Assembly (NCBI GenBank): GCA_025558075.1
Contig: JAHLKF010000016.1
Span: forward strand, 248,001 to 312,000
Length of the DNA stretch: 64,000 nucleotides
Source of the DNA: Gaertneriomyces semiglobifer
Taxonomy: Eukaryota; Chytridiomycota; Chytridiomycetes; Spizellomycetales; Spizellomycetaceae
Direction of reading: 5' to 3'
Shown: positions 24,640-35,994 of the stretch, piece by piece
How positions within the stretch are numbered: position 1 is the first letter of the stretch
How the letters are laid out: every line of letters starts with the position of its first letter
The notes under the pieces: model-generated
Told to the model about the DNA's origin: nothing
What the model saw: only the letters and a program-made list of their open reading frames with translations
The model's database searches: none
Made by a program: the position numbers and the translations under genes

Positions 24640-26593
24640 ATGGAGACGGAAAATAGGCTTCCAGATGGGTTGCTTCCTCCACCTCCACCACCACCGCCCT
24701 TACGGCTCGCTCTTGAACCCGTCAAGAGGCCCGTGGTGTTGGACATTACTGAAACAGGGGAGGAGATTGTCGAGCAGTATGTATATATTTATGCAATGGA
24801 ATGCGTTTCACTTAAATACACTCGGCTTAATTTCGATGTAACCGGCTTCGTCTAGACCACAAACTCAAGCAGCGCGCTTTTTAGAAAATGTTGCTCGACT
24901 GGATTTTGTGAAGATTCTAGGCTTGGCGCGTGAGAATCAACGAGATGCACAAGAAGAGGAAAATACGGAGGATAAGGATGTCGAGGAACAGACAATTGCT
25001 CCGATGGCATCTATCCGAAACCAGATTTTTTATGCCTCTGAAGAAATTAAATTGTCACTTGACCTTGTGCGGATAATGTTACAGACCGCAAAGCACAGTC
25101 AGCGTAGCGCTACGCCGTCAATGGTGAGATTGTTGCCAGCGCCACGGAGACCGGAGATTGCTGCTAAACGACAGATTGATGACCTGCATCTGAATACCGC
25201 CAGGAAATATCAACATTTAGAGGATGTGGCTACATTTTTGTCGAACGCAGCAGCCCGTATTGAAGGCACGCTTCGGCGCGACAGAAGCTTTTATGAGCAG
25301 TTCGTGCCGTCCTTACGGAAGCAAGCGTGGACGTTGCAAGCAAAAGGGACGAATCCATCCCGCCGGGCGCTGTACATTGATTATGGGTATGGATCTGCAG
25401 GCTCGACCGGCGCAGATGCGGATCATGCCGAAATATGGCGGAATGTTGACGAGACCTCGAGCGAGGAAGAGAGAAATGTCGACGTGGAGCTATATATCCC
25501 CCATCGGTCTTCTAAGAGGCTAAAAATCGCGTTAGTGAAAAATGATGGCCGTCGTGAGCTTCAGGCACCGTCTACTGGATACTCGTTGCCGCAATCAGTG
25601 GAATTATCTAAAGGAGCCGAAGATGTGGGGGAGCGAAGTATTCTCGACTCTTTGGTGGCTGCACAACTATCAATGTTTGATACCGAAATCTATCGGGAGA
25701 TTTCCCGGACAGCGCCAAGCACGACTCGGAAGCGCGCAGATGGCGCGTCGGAAAGCATGTCGGTTATGCTAGGAAGGAAGTTAGCTTTGCAAGTGAGCTT
25801 GGAATCACTCGACGATGATCGACCAGACGATGCGTCTTCAACCGATAGTCGAGAGAACGCGTTCCTAGGGCTTATTGCGGAGCGCACCATGAGACGATCG
25901 CAGCAGAATTCCAAGAAGCAGCGCGATTGGGGACCTGCGCAAATACGGCCAGAGGACGGAGTATATACCAGTTTGTCAAGATTTGTGGAGCTGAATGATG
26001 CGCGATTATACATACAAAAAGCGATCATTGAGGAGACGCGAAGGATAGTAAAGCGAACAAGGCTAAAAATGCGACGGGAATTAAATTCGGCCGATGGATG
26101 TGATACCAGATGGTGCATTACCCTATTTGACAAATGGGACATTGATGTGATACTGGATGCTAAGGGCAAATGCTTCGGAGGATCATCCCTGTCCAACACC
26201 TTGCCACTGCAGAAAGAAAATATCGGTGTTTTCTTGTTCCAGCAGGTTAGCCGCGTTTGTTTGGAAGTCGTTGCCGGGGAAGCAAATACGATGAAAGTGT
26301 ATCAAGGATTGATTGGCTCGTTTCCCTGGAGCGTGGGGTTTATGAGGGCAGATGGTATGATGAAAACGTCACGTGGTCCGTCCAGGTGTATTGTGCAAGC
26401 AAAGGGCAGAAGCTTGTCCACAGGATACTTGGAATTCCACGTGGCGCACCGTGACTCAAACGACAAAATACCTCTGACAGTTGACCCTGCAAACTCGGAA
26501 GATGAAGTTGACCTAAGGGTAATTGCACGTAGGCTCTTGAGCGGGTATCTGGGTGATCTTCCCAATCATATTGCACGACTTCCCAATGGTTAA
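24640..26593 (+). CDS. MED17: Mediator complex subunit 17 (Srb4-type)
   Basis: Head-module scaffold of Mediator, which bridges activators and RNA polymerase II. Two exons, 24640-24776 and 24856-26593, join in frame (CA|A) to 624 aa; the intron is 79 nt with a GTATGT donor. N-terminus: Pro-run, LALEPVKRPVVLDITETGEE, then ARFLENVARLDFVKI. The middle has a long helical region (IRNQIFYASEEIKLSLDLVR, LSNAAARIEGTLRRDRSFYE). The family signature LRKQAWTLQAKGTN..RRALYIDYGYGSAGS is clear. The rest is less conserved and acidic in places. Length and order agree with fungal Med17. The upstream minus-strand neighbour ODAD2 is divergent. Confidence 0.86.
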
Positions 26594-26607
26594 AATCATG
26601 GTCACCG

Positions 26608-28821
26608 TCATGTCAACGTTTCGTCGAGGACATCAGTTCTTCCTTCACTTGCGGCTGTCCGGGAACGCCTCCCGACATCGTCAGGGTCAGAACTTGGGTT
26701 AGCGTAGAGGGGATCCCGCAAGTGCAAGATAGCGCTCAACTGCTGGTATATTGGGCTGTTGAGATCAAAGAGGTTCTCCTGGTGCACGGGTGGTGAACAA
26801 AGCACAACCCCTGAGAGTAAAAGCAACGTGCGGGTTTACCTGCAAAGGGAGACGAAAGAGCCCCAGGCTGCCGTCTGGAGCATGCTCTGTTGTTGCTTCC
26901 TGCTCCTGCACAGCTTCGAATAGTGAGCGTACGCCATCTTCATGAATCCCATTACGGAATAGATTGAGGCTATTCAAGGTTCTATTTCCTAGTGCAAACC
27001 ATTGTCCATTGTATTCGAACATTGAGTCCAAGCCTGTTGGTGAATCACTAGTCTAGAAAAACACGTATGAATGACGCTGCCTTCGGGAATGAGAAGTGCA
27101 AGCTACTAACCTCATCCCCTTCGTCTTTGGATTCCTCCGGCTTCGCTTTCTTTCCACCTTTCGCAATTGTCACGCCCTTCTTGTCTTTTCCTTTGGTAAC
27201 CCCGGGCTTCTCATCGGCTGCCCCGTTAGCCCCGCTGCCTCCCTTTCTCCCCCCTGCAGACGGACCTGGGGAAACTTCATTGGTTGACTTTTGTTTTCCC
27301 AAGCCACCTGACGGAGTACCTGATGCTTTCGCTGATAGAAGATCCTCTTTTTTCCCACCTCTCGGTGGTCGCCGCCCTTTCGCATCTACTGGCTTCATGC
27401 CTACGATGCTTTCCTCGCTTTTTAACCTGCGCTTCAGTTATTCAGCATGGAGTACGGGTACGCAAAGCCAAGCAGTATTTACCGTGCTGAAGTGTTGCGC
27501 CCGGACGCATTCAGTCGAGGTTTGCCCTTTTTCGCGTTCTGGTCCTGAGGGAGCTACGAATGCAGCAAATAAAACCTGAGTTCTAGCAAGGCGGAAACGT
27601 CATTCCGATTCGCAAGGCGTACCTCTTCTTGCTCTCGTCTTTGTTTGTCCAATTCTGCCAACGCTTTCTTGCGAGACGTGAGCTCTTCGAGCAGAATTAG
27701 CTCGTTCGATAGAGCCTTACAAAGCGCAACGTCAGAACTTTGAATGTATACCATCAAGTTTGCATTTGAGCATGCGAAAGTGTACCTTTGCCAGGGCAGC
27801 TGCCCCCTCGTCGCCTATTTGATTTGCCCCAAGCGACAGGGACATCAGCGTTTGATTGACTTTCAATGCCTTCGGAAATGGTCAGATATTTTATGATTAG
27901 AGGTCGAGGCGCCAAGCTATCTCTTCGTATGCCCACCTCAGCAAGAGCCTCTGCGCCTTCTTTCCCGATGTTGTTGTCCCACAGATTCAATATGCAGAGT
28001 GTCCGGTTTGTTTTCAAAGCAGTGGCCAAACTCTTTGATCCGTTATCAGTGATATTGTTACTTCGCAGAGAAAGGCTCTTCAAAGACGCCTCCTCGCTCA
28101 GTAAGAAACCGTACGCGCTGTCGGGTATTGATTGATTCTGGTCAATGTCAAGAATTCGAAGATTTGTTGAGGTCACAATGGTTGCGAGGTGTGCAAAGTG
28201 GGGCTCTTCTAAGTGGCAGTTCCAGAGTCTACGGTGAAACGGTGTTAGCTGTAATAACCAAAAACAAACCAACACGTCCATACACACCTCAGATGCGTAA
28301 GCGAGTTGGTAGCGGGCAGGATGGTTCCAAACGCTTCCATCATAGCAATAGGGATCTTCCATCCGCGAATTTCGATTTTGTAAAGATCTTCTTCACCCGT
28401 GTCGTCCGGATCCGATATTTGAATAAATAAAGTTGGCTGAAGAGAATATGGGCTTTCGTTCTTGGCGCCGGTAACATCGGTGACGCTCGCGGGATCAGTA
28501 ACCAAGATTGCAGTCGACGGATAACTTTCAAGCTCGGGTTGTTCAGCTTGCAGTCGTGCACTTGCCGGTGTTCCATCCGTTGTAGCGGACGTGGGCCTTG
28601 ACCCAGATGCTGTCGGCAAAGGAGGCAAGGTCGGCCCAAGTTTGACAACTTTGAATGGTTCGCATCCATAGCGCTTGCAGGCATCATAGTAGTCGGCCTC
28701 AAAATTTCCGGTATACTCCGCACCTAAAATTATTCCCAAAGTAAGCGTAGCTACGTTAAAACACGTTGAAGAGAAAAGGCGCCAAGCTACCTATCTGAGC
28801 GTCTTCCTGTTCGACTGTCAT
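26608..28821 (-). CDS. LRRC71-like ciliary leucine-rich-repeat protein
   Basis: Leucine-rich-repeat protein resembling LRRC71, a cilium-associated protein of poorly known role. Start ATG 28821 in a 31-nt exon (28791-28821; MTVEQEDAQI), joined across a 67-nt intron to AEYTGNFEADYYDACKRYG, similar to the LRRC71 N-terminus (GVLETDFAELCTRWG). Then KIEIRGWKIP (LRRC71 has IYIRGWKV), LRR units NLRILDIDQNQSIPDSAYGF, LKSLSLRSNNITDNGSKSLA and LCILNLWDNNIGKEGAEALA, a charged helix (LEELTSRKKALAELDKQRRE), a Lys/Gly-rich linker at about 27060-27390 and a final LRR (LNSLNLFRNGIHEDGVRSLF). This domain order, with a basic linker between LRR blocks, is the LRRC71 arrangement. At least five short introns. It shares a 228-bp promoter gap with DDI1. 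Confidence 0.8.
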
Positions 28822-29049
28822 GGTCCTGCGTTGAATTTGAACATCCCAACAAACCTTTCCAATGCTTCTGTTCGTTGACCCGACGCGTTTCCCGACGCAA
28901 ACATTTCAGTGATCGTTAACACGGAGCGCGTGAATTGCTTGAGCTAATGACACACACACATCTCACACTCGCTCGCCCAATAAATACGAATCAGCGAGCG
29001 TTCTGCCATTCATTCACACTCGGTCTGTTCAGCTGATTGATTCTTAATC
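28822..29049. promoter_or_regulatory. Short bidirectional promoter (LRRC71-like / DDI1)
   Basis: Only 228 bp separate two divergent ATGs, so both promoters are packed here. It contains an AC-rich stretch (about 28947-28972) and CGCTCG words. No TATA box is obvious. Confidence 0.55.
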
Positions 29050-30913
29050 ATGCGGATTCATCTCACAGACGAAGAGGGCAATGTACATACGCTCGAAGTG
29101 GATGCTCAGTTGAAGGTGCGTTTCACATTGATATTTAGTTTGGTGATGTCTCGCAGCCCACCCAACATATGTTGGCTTTGTAGGTGGCGGATCTTGCGGT
29201 ACGAGACCCTTATTACTATGTCAGTCGCACCGCGGACTCGGCTGATCTGCAGCCATTCGGCTGTGTTCACTAACAGGCGCTCATTGAGGCTGAGATGCGA
29301 GTGCCTGCCGCACAACAACAAGTGTTACATAATGGCAATGAACTAGTCGACAAACAGCAATCAATTCACGAAGCTGGTATACGGTCAGAGGACATGCTGT
29401 TGGTGACGGGGAGACCGGTTGCCTCAGGGTACGGCTGTTCACTCTATTTTCGTTTCAACCAATCACGCCGCCCCGGCTAACAGTACACCTGAAGTACCGG
29501 TAACAGATCACAGGACATTGCAGAAACTGTTAGGCAGCAACTGTTAGCCGATCCCCAGATGTTGCGACAGCTCACCCAGGTACGTCATTTAAGGCCTGCC
29601 GAGTGCAAGCGTTGAATTGACTGGCGGTTTACAGACACAACCGGAGCTGGCACGGGCTGTTATGAATGATCCAATTGCGTTTAGACGAATGTATCTTGAA
29701 CTGGAGACCAGGAGGCGCGAGCTGGAACAACGACAACGAGATCAAATGGTAGGCCCCGCTCGTAATTCGCCGCGATGCACCCCTCATACTTCGTGCCAGG
29801 CGGCCCTCCAAAACGCCGATCCATTTGATGCGGAGTCGCAGAAGCGCATCGAAGAAGAAATCCGCCGACAGAACATTTCCCAGAACTGGGAGGTATGAAG
29901 ACGTGTTCCCTACAACCGTACTCGATCTGCCCACTGATACGCGGTGCTTTTAAGAATGCATTGGAATACCATCCCGAGTCATTTGGCCGAGTAAGCACGC
30001 GCTTGATGTATGTTGAGTGAAGACGTAGCCAACATTCACTGTTCAAGGTTGTCATGCTCTACATAGAGGCCGAAGTCAACGGACATCCCGTGAAGGCTTT
30101 TGTCGATTCAGGCGCCCAAGCGACCATAATGAGCCCGGAACTTGCTGAGAAATGCAACATTATGCGCTTACTGGATGACCGGTATGCTGGTGTCGCCATG
30201 GGAGTAGGCACAGCCAAAATTTTGGGTCGGGTTCACAGCGCCCAAATGAAAATCGGGAAGCAATTTCTTCCTTGTTCATTTACGATTATGGAGGTGAGGT
30301 CCATCTGTGGTAGCATCAACAAACATTAAGTTTACTGAATGTTATTCAGGGCAAGGGTGTTGACCTTTTGTTTGGCTTGGACATGTTGAAGCGGCATCAG
30401 GTCGGTGTTTGAGACTGTTAATACCGTTACGTCAGAGTCATGCTTATCCGCATTTGTCAGGCTATCATTGATCTGGAGAAGAATGTCTTGCGGATTCATG
30501 GAGAGGAAGTGCGATTTTTGGCCGAGCACGAATTGCCAGCAAAGGCCCGATGGGAGGGCGACGACGAGGAAAATCCAAAGTCTCCCGTCGAAGGTGGTTC
30601 TGCAGCCCAGGGTAATGACTTTGACGGCTAGGTTGAGTGGATTTATTCTGACTTCGGCGATTGCCATGTAGGTGCCATACATCCTGCCGGTGGAATTCAC
30701 CCGCATATACCACCGGGCGGCATATCCGGAACTGTTCCAGGGCCTACTGCTAGTACTTCCGCTACCCCAACCACGGCCTCAACCAACGCTAAGTACTCCG
30801 AAGAGAAGATCACCATGCTGACGAATTTAGGGGTGAGCAGACAAGAGGCAATTGCGGCGCTAGATGCTGTTGGTGGGAATGCAGAGGCAGCAGCCTCCAT
30901 ACTGTTCCAATGA
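29050..30913 (+). CDS. DDI1: DDI1-type ubiquitin shuttle aspartic protease
   Basis: Proteasomal shuttle with a retroviral-protease-like domain that cleaves or delivers ubiquitylated substrates. Domain order: N-terminal ubiquitin-like fold ([20 protein letters not shown], then [19 protein letters not shown] and [12 protein letters not shown]); the helical DDI region ([40 protein letters not shown]); the aspartic protease with the [20 protein letters not shown] active-site loop (catalytic Asp in DSG) and [15 protein letters not shown]; and a C-terminal UBA ([20 protein letters not shown], ending SILFQ with TGA at 30911-30913). Seven or so very short introns. The full UBL-RVP-UBA set is kept; some lineages lose the ends. 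The family is a known relative of retroviral proteases but is cellular. Confidence 0.95.
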
Positions 30914-31034
30914 CGATGGTAGTGTAGATGAACATTTTTACACCTAATTACACATCTGGTTTGCGTATGCCTGTAGTGCCTATTGTATATGATACGCCAT
31001 TGAAAACGCCGGGTATATAATCACGACCAATATG

Positions 31035-32212
31035 CTACGTGCTTTCTGATGGTTTCGTGACGGTAATTACTGAATCCCTGTTGTGTGCGTCCTGGATGCA
31101 AGCGCAGGGTAATAGGCCAACATGTCCAGTCGTCTCATTTACGCCCTGTATCACAACTGATCAGCGAAGACAACCAAAGATCCACAGACGAAGCTGAAAG
31201 TACCTTCGCCCAACCATCATTAAATAAAAGGCTTAATCGAACGACATCCCCAACGCGTAATAGGATTTCGTCATCAGCAGCAGGCTCATACTGGTGGGCC
31301 ACTAGATATCGCTTTTCCAGAACAGATGCCACGTTCAACGCGCCCGCCCCATCGAAAAATACGGGCTTGTCAGTGTTGATGTGCGTGTGTGCATGGTCTT
31401 TCAACGGAAATGCACTGGTGCGACGTTTCTGGTAAACAACACCTGCAGTAACAATTGCCGTGACGAGAACCACCCCTCCAACAGCGATACCGATGATCAA
31501 TCCGGTGGCTGTCCCACCAACTGTTCGCGCGGCTGAAGAATTAGGCCCATCGTTGGGATTGATTGTTGCGCCAGCAGAGGGGTCTGATGGATCCAAGGGG
31601 CCTGGGGTATTAGTTGCGGACAAGCCAGGGGAGGTTAAAACAATGGAAGTCGATGGGGTCACCGATCCTCCCGGCGTTGTGGGATCAGCCGGACGCGACG
31701 GTGATGGTGAGGATGATGGTGGTGCCTGCTCCTCGGTTGGGGAGGGACTTGGTGGTGGAGCGGGAACTTCGATGCCCTGTACAGAACGTTCAATCTAGAG
31801 TACGGGATAGAACTACGTTCTGAATAATCATCCTACCACGCTGTTTCGTCCGCAATTTTGGGCAAAAGAAGGGATCCCTAAACAGTCGGTTGGGCATAGA
31901 TTCTGTAAAATCCAGCGTTCTTCAGACGCAATGATCAACAAGAATCCATGACCATCGAGAACTTCTTGCATTATGACTTACTTGATTGTGGATCACCTAA
32001 ATCAAGAATGCAGGCGTATCAATGACTCGGAAGAAACCAACAGAGTGACGTTCTCATTGACACCTACAGGCCATGTAATTGCGTCCTTGACAACCAAATA
32101 CATCCTTGTCCACGTCACAAGCGCCACCGAGAGTAACACGTTGAGCTGCTGCTCCATGCTGACAGAGGAGAACCACAAGACTTGCGGTCAAGAACCGCGA
32201 AAGAAAGTGCAT
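31035..32212 (-). CDS. Secreted-type single-span membrane protein with Cys-rich ectodomain and C-terminal SH3 domain
   Basis: Assembled as five exons: 32068-32212, 31982-31996 (15 nt), 31837-31919, 31204-31794, 31035-31145; 314 aa. Signal peptide MHFLSRFLTASLVVLLCQHG; Cys-rich module with GACDVDKDVFGCQGRNYMAC, DPQSKRWILQNLCPTDC and FAQNCGRN; a Pro/Ser/Thr stalk; one span (GLIIGIAVGGVVLVTAIVTA) followed by YQKRR; then a cytoplasmic SH3: YLVAHQYEPAADDEILLRVG, DVVRLSLLFNDGWAK|GVNE and TTGHVGLLPCACI. The SH3 is completed only by splicing 31146-31203. Its W-L-Q-N-x-C word resembles small chitin-binding-like Cys modules; that is inference. The SH3 face could recruit proline-rich partners to a surface receptor. 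The exact acceptors of exons 3 and 4 are my best choice by frame. Confidence 0.78.
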
Positions 32213-32917
32213 GTCTTCTCTCAGGGCGAGGGTTTGTGAGATGTCCCGACAACCGGTGGTATGCGTAAACCAAGTAGCGCCTCACAATCGTCTGCGCTGC
32301 GGAGACGCACAGATACGAACCCCAGCCAACGAGAGGATCGTCCCGAGATGCGCAAACTTGGTAGCGAACAAAAGAGCTCCACTAATGTACAATGTACAAA
32401 TTCAGGCCATACGATGCCCGGCAAACAATGACCAGAACGTTCTGAGAGTCAGTGTAGAACTTGTTTTGTTAGATCGTTCGCGATCCGGTGCGTCACTGCT
32501 GCTGCTGGTAAGTCTTAGAAAATCCAAAGTTTTCGACGGTACAAAGCAACTACAATCAGAAGAGGTGAGCTTACCCGAACACTGATCGAGAAGAAGAAGC
32601 ATTCCTCTGCTCAGAGGAGGAAAAAGGGCGGGAATATTCCTTCCTGCCCGCCGCGAATGATTCGGTTTTTGATCCGCGTTTATTATTCGACCCGCGGCGA
32701 AGCCATTACGCACGCACATGCGAAGGACACACGAACGGCACCCATGCCTTGGCTGGACAGAACAGATGATATGACCAGAAATCCCCATGGCTAGTAGATT
32801 TGACATCACCACTTATGCACACCTGCCCCATATTATGCCCCACATAGGTACACACTCAGCATTACAAAATATTCTAGACCAAAAAAAACTACCTTATGGA
32901 TATCGTCTATGAGGGAA
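32213..32917. other. Intergenic, no gene seen
   Basis: 705 bp upstream of the SH3 membrane protein and downstream of ataxin-10 (both minus). Frames at 32211-32585 (plus) and 32402-32812 (minus) have no family similarity and oppose each other. Nothing else was recognised. Confidence 0.5.
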
Positions 32918-35288
32918 TCACAATTCCACTTCCTGTATTTTCAAGCCGTTCTCGTTGGCGATGGGCTCAGGACATGTCTCCGTCGCGGAAATCTTGATCC
33001 GTCCTCCTTGATCCAGCCGGGCCGCCAGTCCCAGATCTTCTAAAGCAGCCTGAGACTCCGGGGCTATACCCCGCGGTTCCAGACTCGCCAGGTACGCCTG
33101 ATTTTTGATGTTTCCATCGCAAAGATTTCGAATTGCCAAAAGAGACTGCTCCTTAATGACTGCAATAACAATTCTTGAATCAGGCTGACCGTCAACGTAA
33201 TGGATGAGGAACGTATACTTACATGGCTGACTTTCGTCAACATTGCACTCATTCAGCACAGCTGGAAGAGCTCCAATACGCCCGAACTCGTCCTGGACTT
33301 CTTTCGCATCATATGCAAGATTGGCAAGAACCCGTATAACATCACATTTCAACATAAAGAATCCAGGAACTTCTACTTCTGAAGCTTTTTGCGTGGTCAA
33401 AGTTATCCGTGGCTGTAGTTCGTTCACCAGACGAAGAATGGCTGCCAAAATAACATGAACAGGAAAGTCGTACCGCATAGGAGTCTCAAATACCTACCTA
33501 AAAGAGTCTCGCCAATATCTGCTTTCATGAGCTTCATCTTCGCATCTGGGCCAAGCTCGGGAGTAACTCGCGCCAAATATTGTAGTATCAAGACAAGCCC
33601 AGTAACATCACAGCCGAATAGGGACCCGACGGCCTCCGAGTTCAAACCTCCACCTGAATGCTGGCCGGCTACTCGTGTCATATTGTTTACCACTCGCTTG
33701 GCAAGAATAACCAAGAACAACGTCGTGTCAATTCCGATCTGCACCTGAACCCGTTCCACTGCATCAGTTTCCCGATTATGTTGCGCATCAATCATTCCAT
33801 CAAGCAATTGCAGGAAAGTGATGTGACATGGAACAAGAACATGTTGCCTGGCGGATCAATAGTGAAAGAGACTCCTTGAGTAAATCATTTCGCTTCGCCG
33901 AAACAGCGTCTGCTTACCTGTTTGGGTCCTTTCCATGGCACATTGCCTGCATTATAGCAGGTGTCAATTCGAGCTCGACCATATTGCTAAATATGGCGTA
34001 GCTACGAAACCCGTCAGCTTCTCTCCAACTGAACTTGCAATCAACACAACACAACACCTACATGAAATCAAATGCAGGGCAAGCATCCTTTTCACGGCAC
34101 AACATTTCGCCGGCTTTCTCAAGTAGCGCCCGCAACATAGCCCGACCATGATGTGTTTGAGTCATGTATAGACTGAAAACTCAGCGTCAACAGACATTCG
34201 CCGGCGAAAGACACTGCAGGCAACACCATCTACCATCTGTCACGACACCGGTGCGTGCAGTTATAAATGCAGACGAGTACGTAAGTCATGTTCTGGCATT
34301 GGACAGTGGAAACTAATTGGCTGTGGAGACGGAGTGGATGAGATGCTTGATAGTAAACAAAAAAAAAGTGATCAACTCACTTGAGAAGATCAGAATCCTT
34401 GAAATACCGCGGCCAAAGTTTGTCCTGAATCTCGGGGTAGCCTGTCATCATATTGGCCAGTACCTGTGTGCCGACATTGACACACTTAGTGACTACCAGG
34501 CGTTGTTGTTGGTGAGCACAGCTTGCTTTCAATCGCCCAAAACGTCGAATATACCTTTGTCCTTCATCATGAAGCAGCAATCTTTGGTGCTGGTCAACCA
34601 ACTACAGAGGTAGGAAAGTATCTCCTCCGTTGGCTCGTAGAGCCCTCGCTCCCTAAAAAATGGATTTCTATATAAATACGAATATCCGACGGGATTGGAA
34701 CAATTACTAACCATGCATCCTTCTGATTCGGCTGTACATGCGCGCAAAGGTTGCGTACCAGCAGGAAGTGAGCGGTCGCGAGCTCCACAGCGCGCTCGGC
34801 CCGTTGGACGCAAGCAACACCTTGCTTTCCGACGCCAAAGACGCAGAAGAGGTGGTTGCGCGTAAATACCATGGCATTCCTCAGCGACATCCAAAACCCC
34901 GATACTTTTGCAATGTCAGCACTGAACAACGACAGGATCAGTGGGAGAATCAACAGCAGCAAGCAGAGGAGTTGGCCATAACCCATGCACTCTCGCACAT
35001 CAGGCCTCGCGTCAACTTGCGACTCTGAGGCTGTACGCGAGTTTCTCAATCTACATACCGTAGCTTGACACTTTTTGCGAGATCATCGGCGATCGTTTCC
35101 ACGGCTATAGCAGCGGCGCCAAGCTGGTCAAACGCGGGAGGTGCAGAACATGCCGCGTTCATCCGTTCAATGAGCGGCTGCCATGCCGCCAGCAGTCGGG
35201 CACCTTCCTCAGCACCGTCCGTGTGCAAGCCGTCTTGTCCGGGCGGCTTATCTGGTACAGCAGCAGCCGATACCGCCGTGGAACTCAT
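32918..35288 (-). CDS. ATXN10: Ataxin-10 family protein
   Basis: Armadillo-like helical protein; in animals linked to cytokinesis and ciliary roles, in fungi to cell division. Start ATG 35288 (MSSTAVSAAAVPDKPPG). Internal exons carry FLLVRNLCAHVQPNQKDAW, the ataxin-10 RNLC signature, and LACFRN-like helices. The last exons hold the family C-terminal domain: MLKCDVIRVLANLAYDAKEV, QDEFGRIGALPAVLNECNVD, IKEQSLLAIRNLCDGNIKNQ, EPRGIAPESQAALEDLGLAA. The stop lies at 32918. Seven or more short introns. Two neighbouring frames in the middle (34377-34601 and 34529-34894) are separate exons joined by splicing, not overlapping genes. Confidence 0.88.
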
Positions 35289-35994
35289 GCTCTGCCTAAA
35301 TGAAATCTATCCACTTGAATCACAAAGGTCTACGATAGTCGATGAAAAGGATAAGAGTGCTGAGCAAGTCGGTAGAGCGGGATTCCACCAATATCCGATG
35401 CTCGGGACAGTTTTGCAATTCGCGGGCGCTTGGAAGTGTACAACTTGAGAGCCGCACTGGACACCGTCAGGGGTAGCCGGCGGCAAGAAATCGGCCAAAC
35501 GAGGATGCGGTCGGCAAGTTTGGCAGAATGTGCGTAATCACCAACTAATTCAAAACTCTTACAATCACAAATACGTCGTCAAAGCGAACCGAGCGACTAT
35601 TGAAAAAGCCGCCGATGATGGAACTCGAAATCTAGCTCTACCTGTTCGTTCGCAATCGTTGTAGCAATTTATAGTAGCTTTGGTCGGTTTTGGAGGGAGC
35701 TGTTGGGCATACTCGTTGTGCATTGCAAACCAAACCAAATCTGAAGTCGAACAAAACTTCAATTGTCAACCGGCCTCGCGATTAGAAATGTTTTAATGAA
35801 TAACTGAAAGAGAGGCACACGCACGGGGTAGGGTTACTTTTCATTAAAACGCGGGTTGTTGCCCCCACCGCGTCACGCGTATGGGACCGGACAGATTTCA
35901 CACTTCCCATTTCACACTTCCCATCCGTTGCAGGACACGCTTGTTGAAAGCTGCCTCTGGGTAGCTGGGTGATTTGTGAGAACACTTGGGAGCC
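35289..35994. promoter_or_regulatory. Divergent intergenic region (ATXN10 / RAD21)
   Basis: 706 bp between divergent starts. Includes a short direct repeat of TTTCACACTTCCCAT (about 35897-35924). An ACGCGT site (MluI-type cell-cycle-box core) lies at 35874-35879 about 120 bp upstream of RAD21, which would suit a G1/S-expressed cohesin gene; that is inference from one hexamer. No gene found. Confidence 0.45.

Noticed and set aside
29050..30913. Retroviral protease motif (DSGA) as a sign of an endogenous retroelement
   Set aside because: It sits between UBL and UBA domains in an intron-bearing cellular DDI1 gene.
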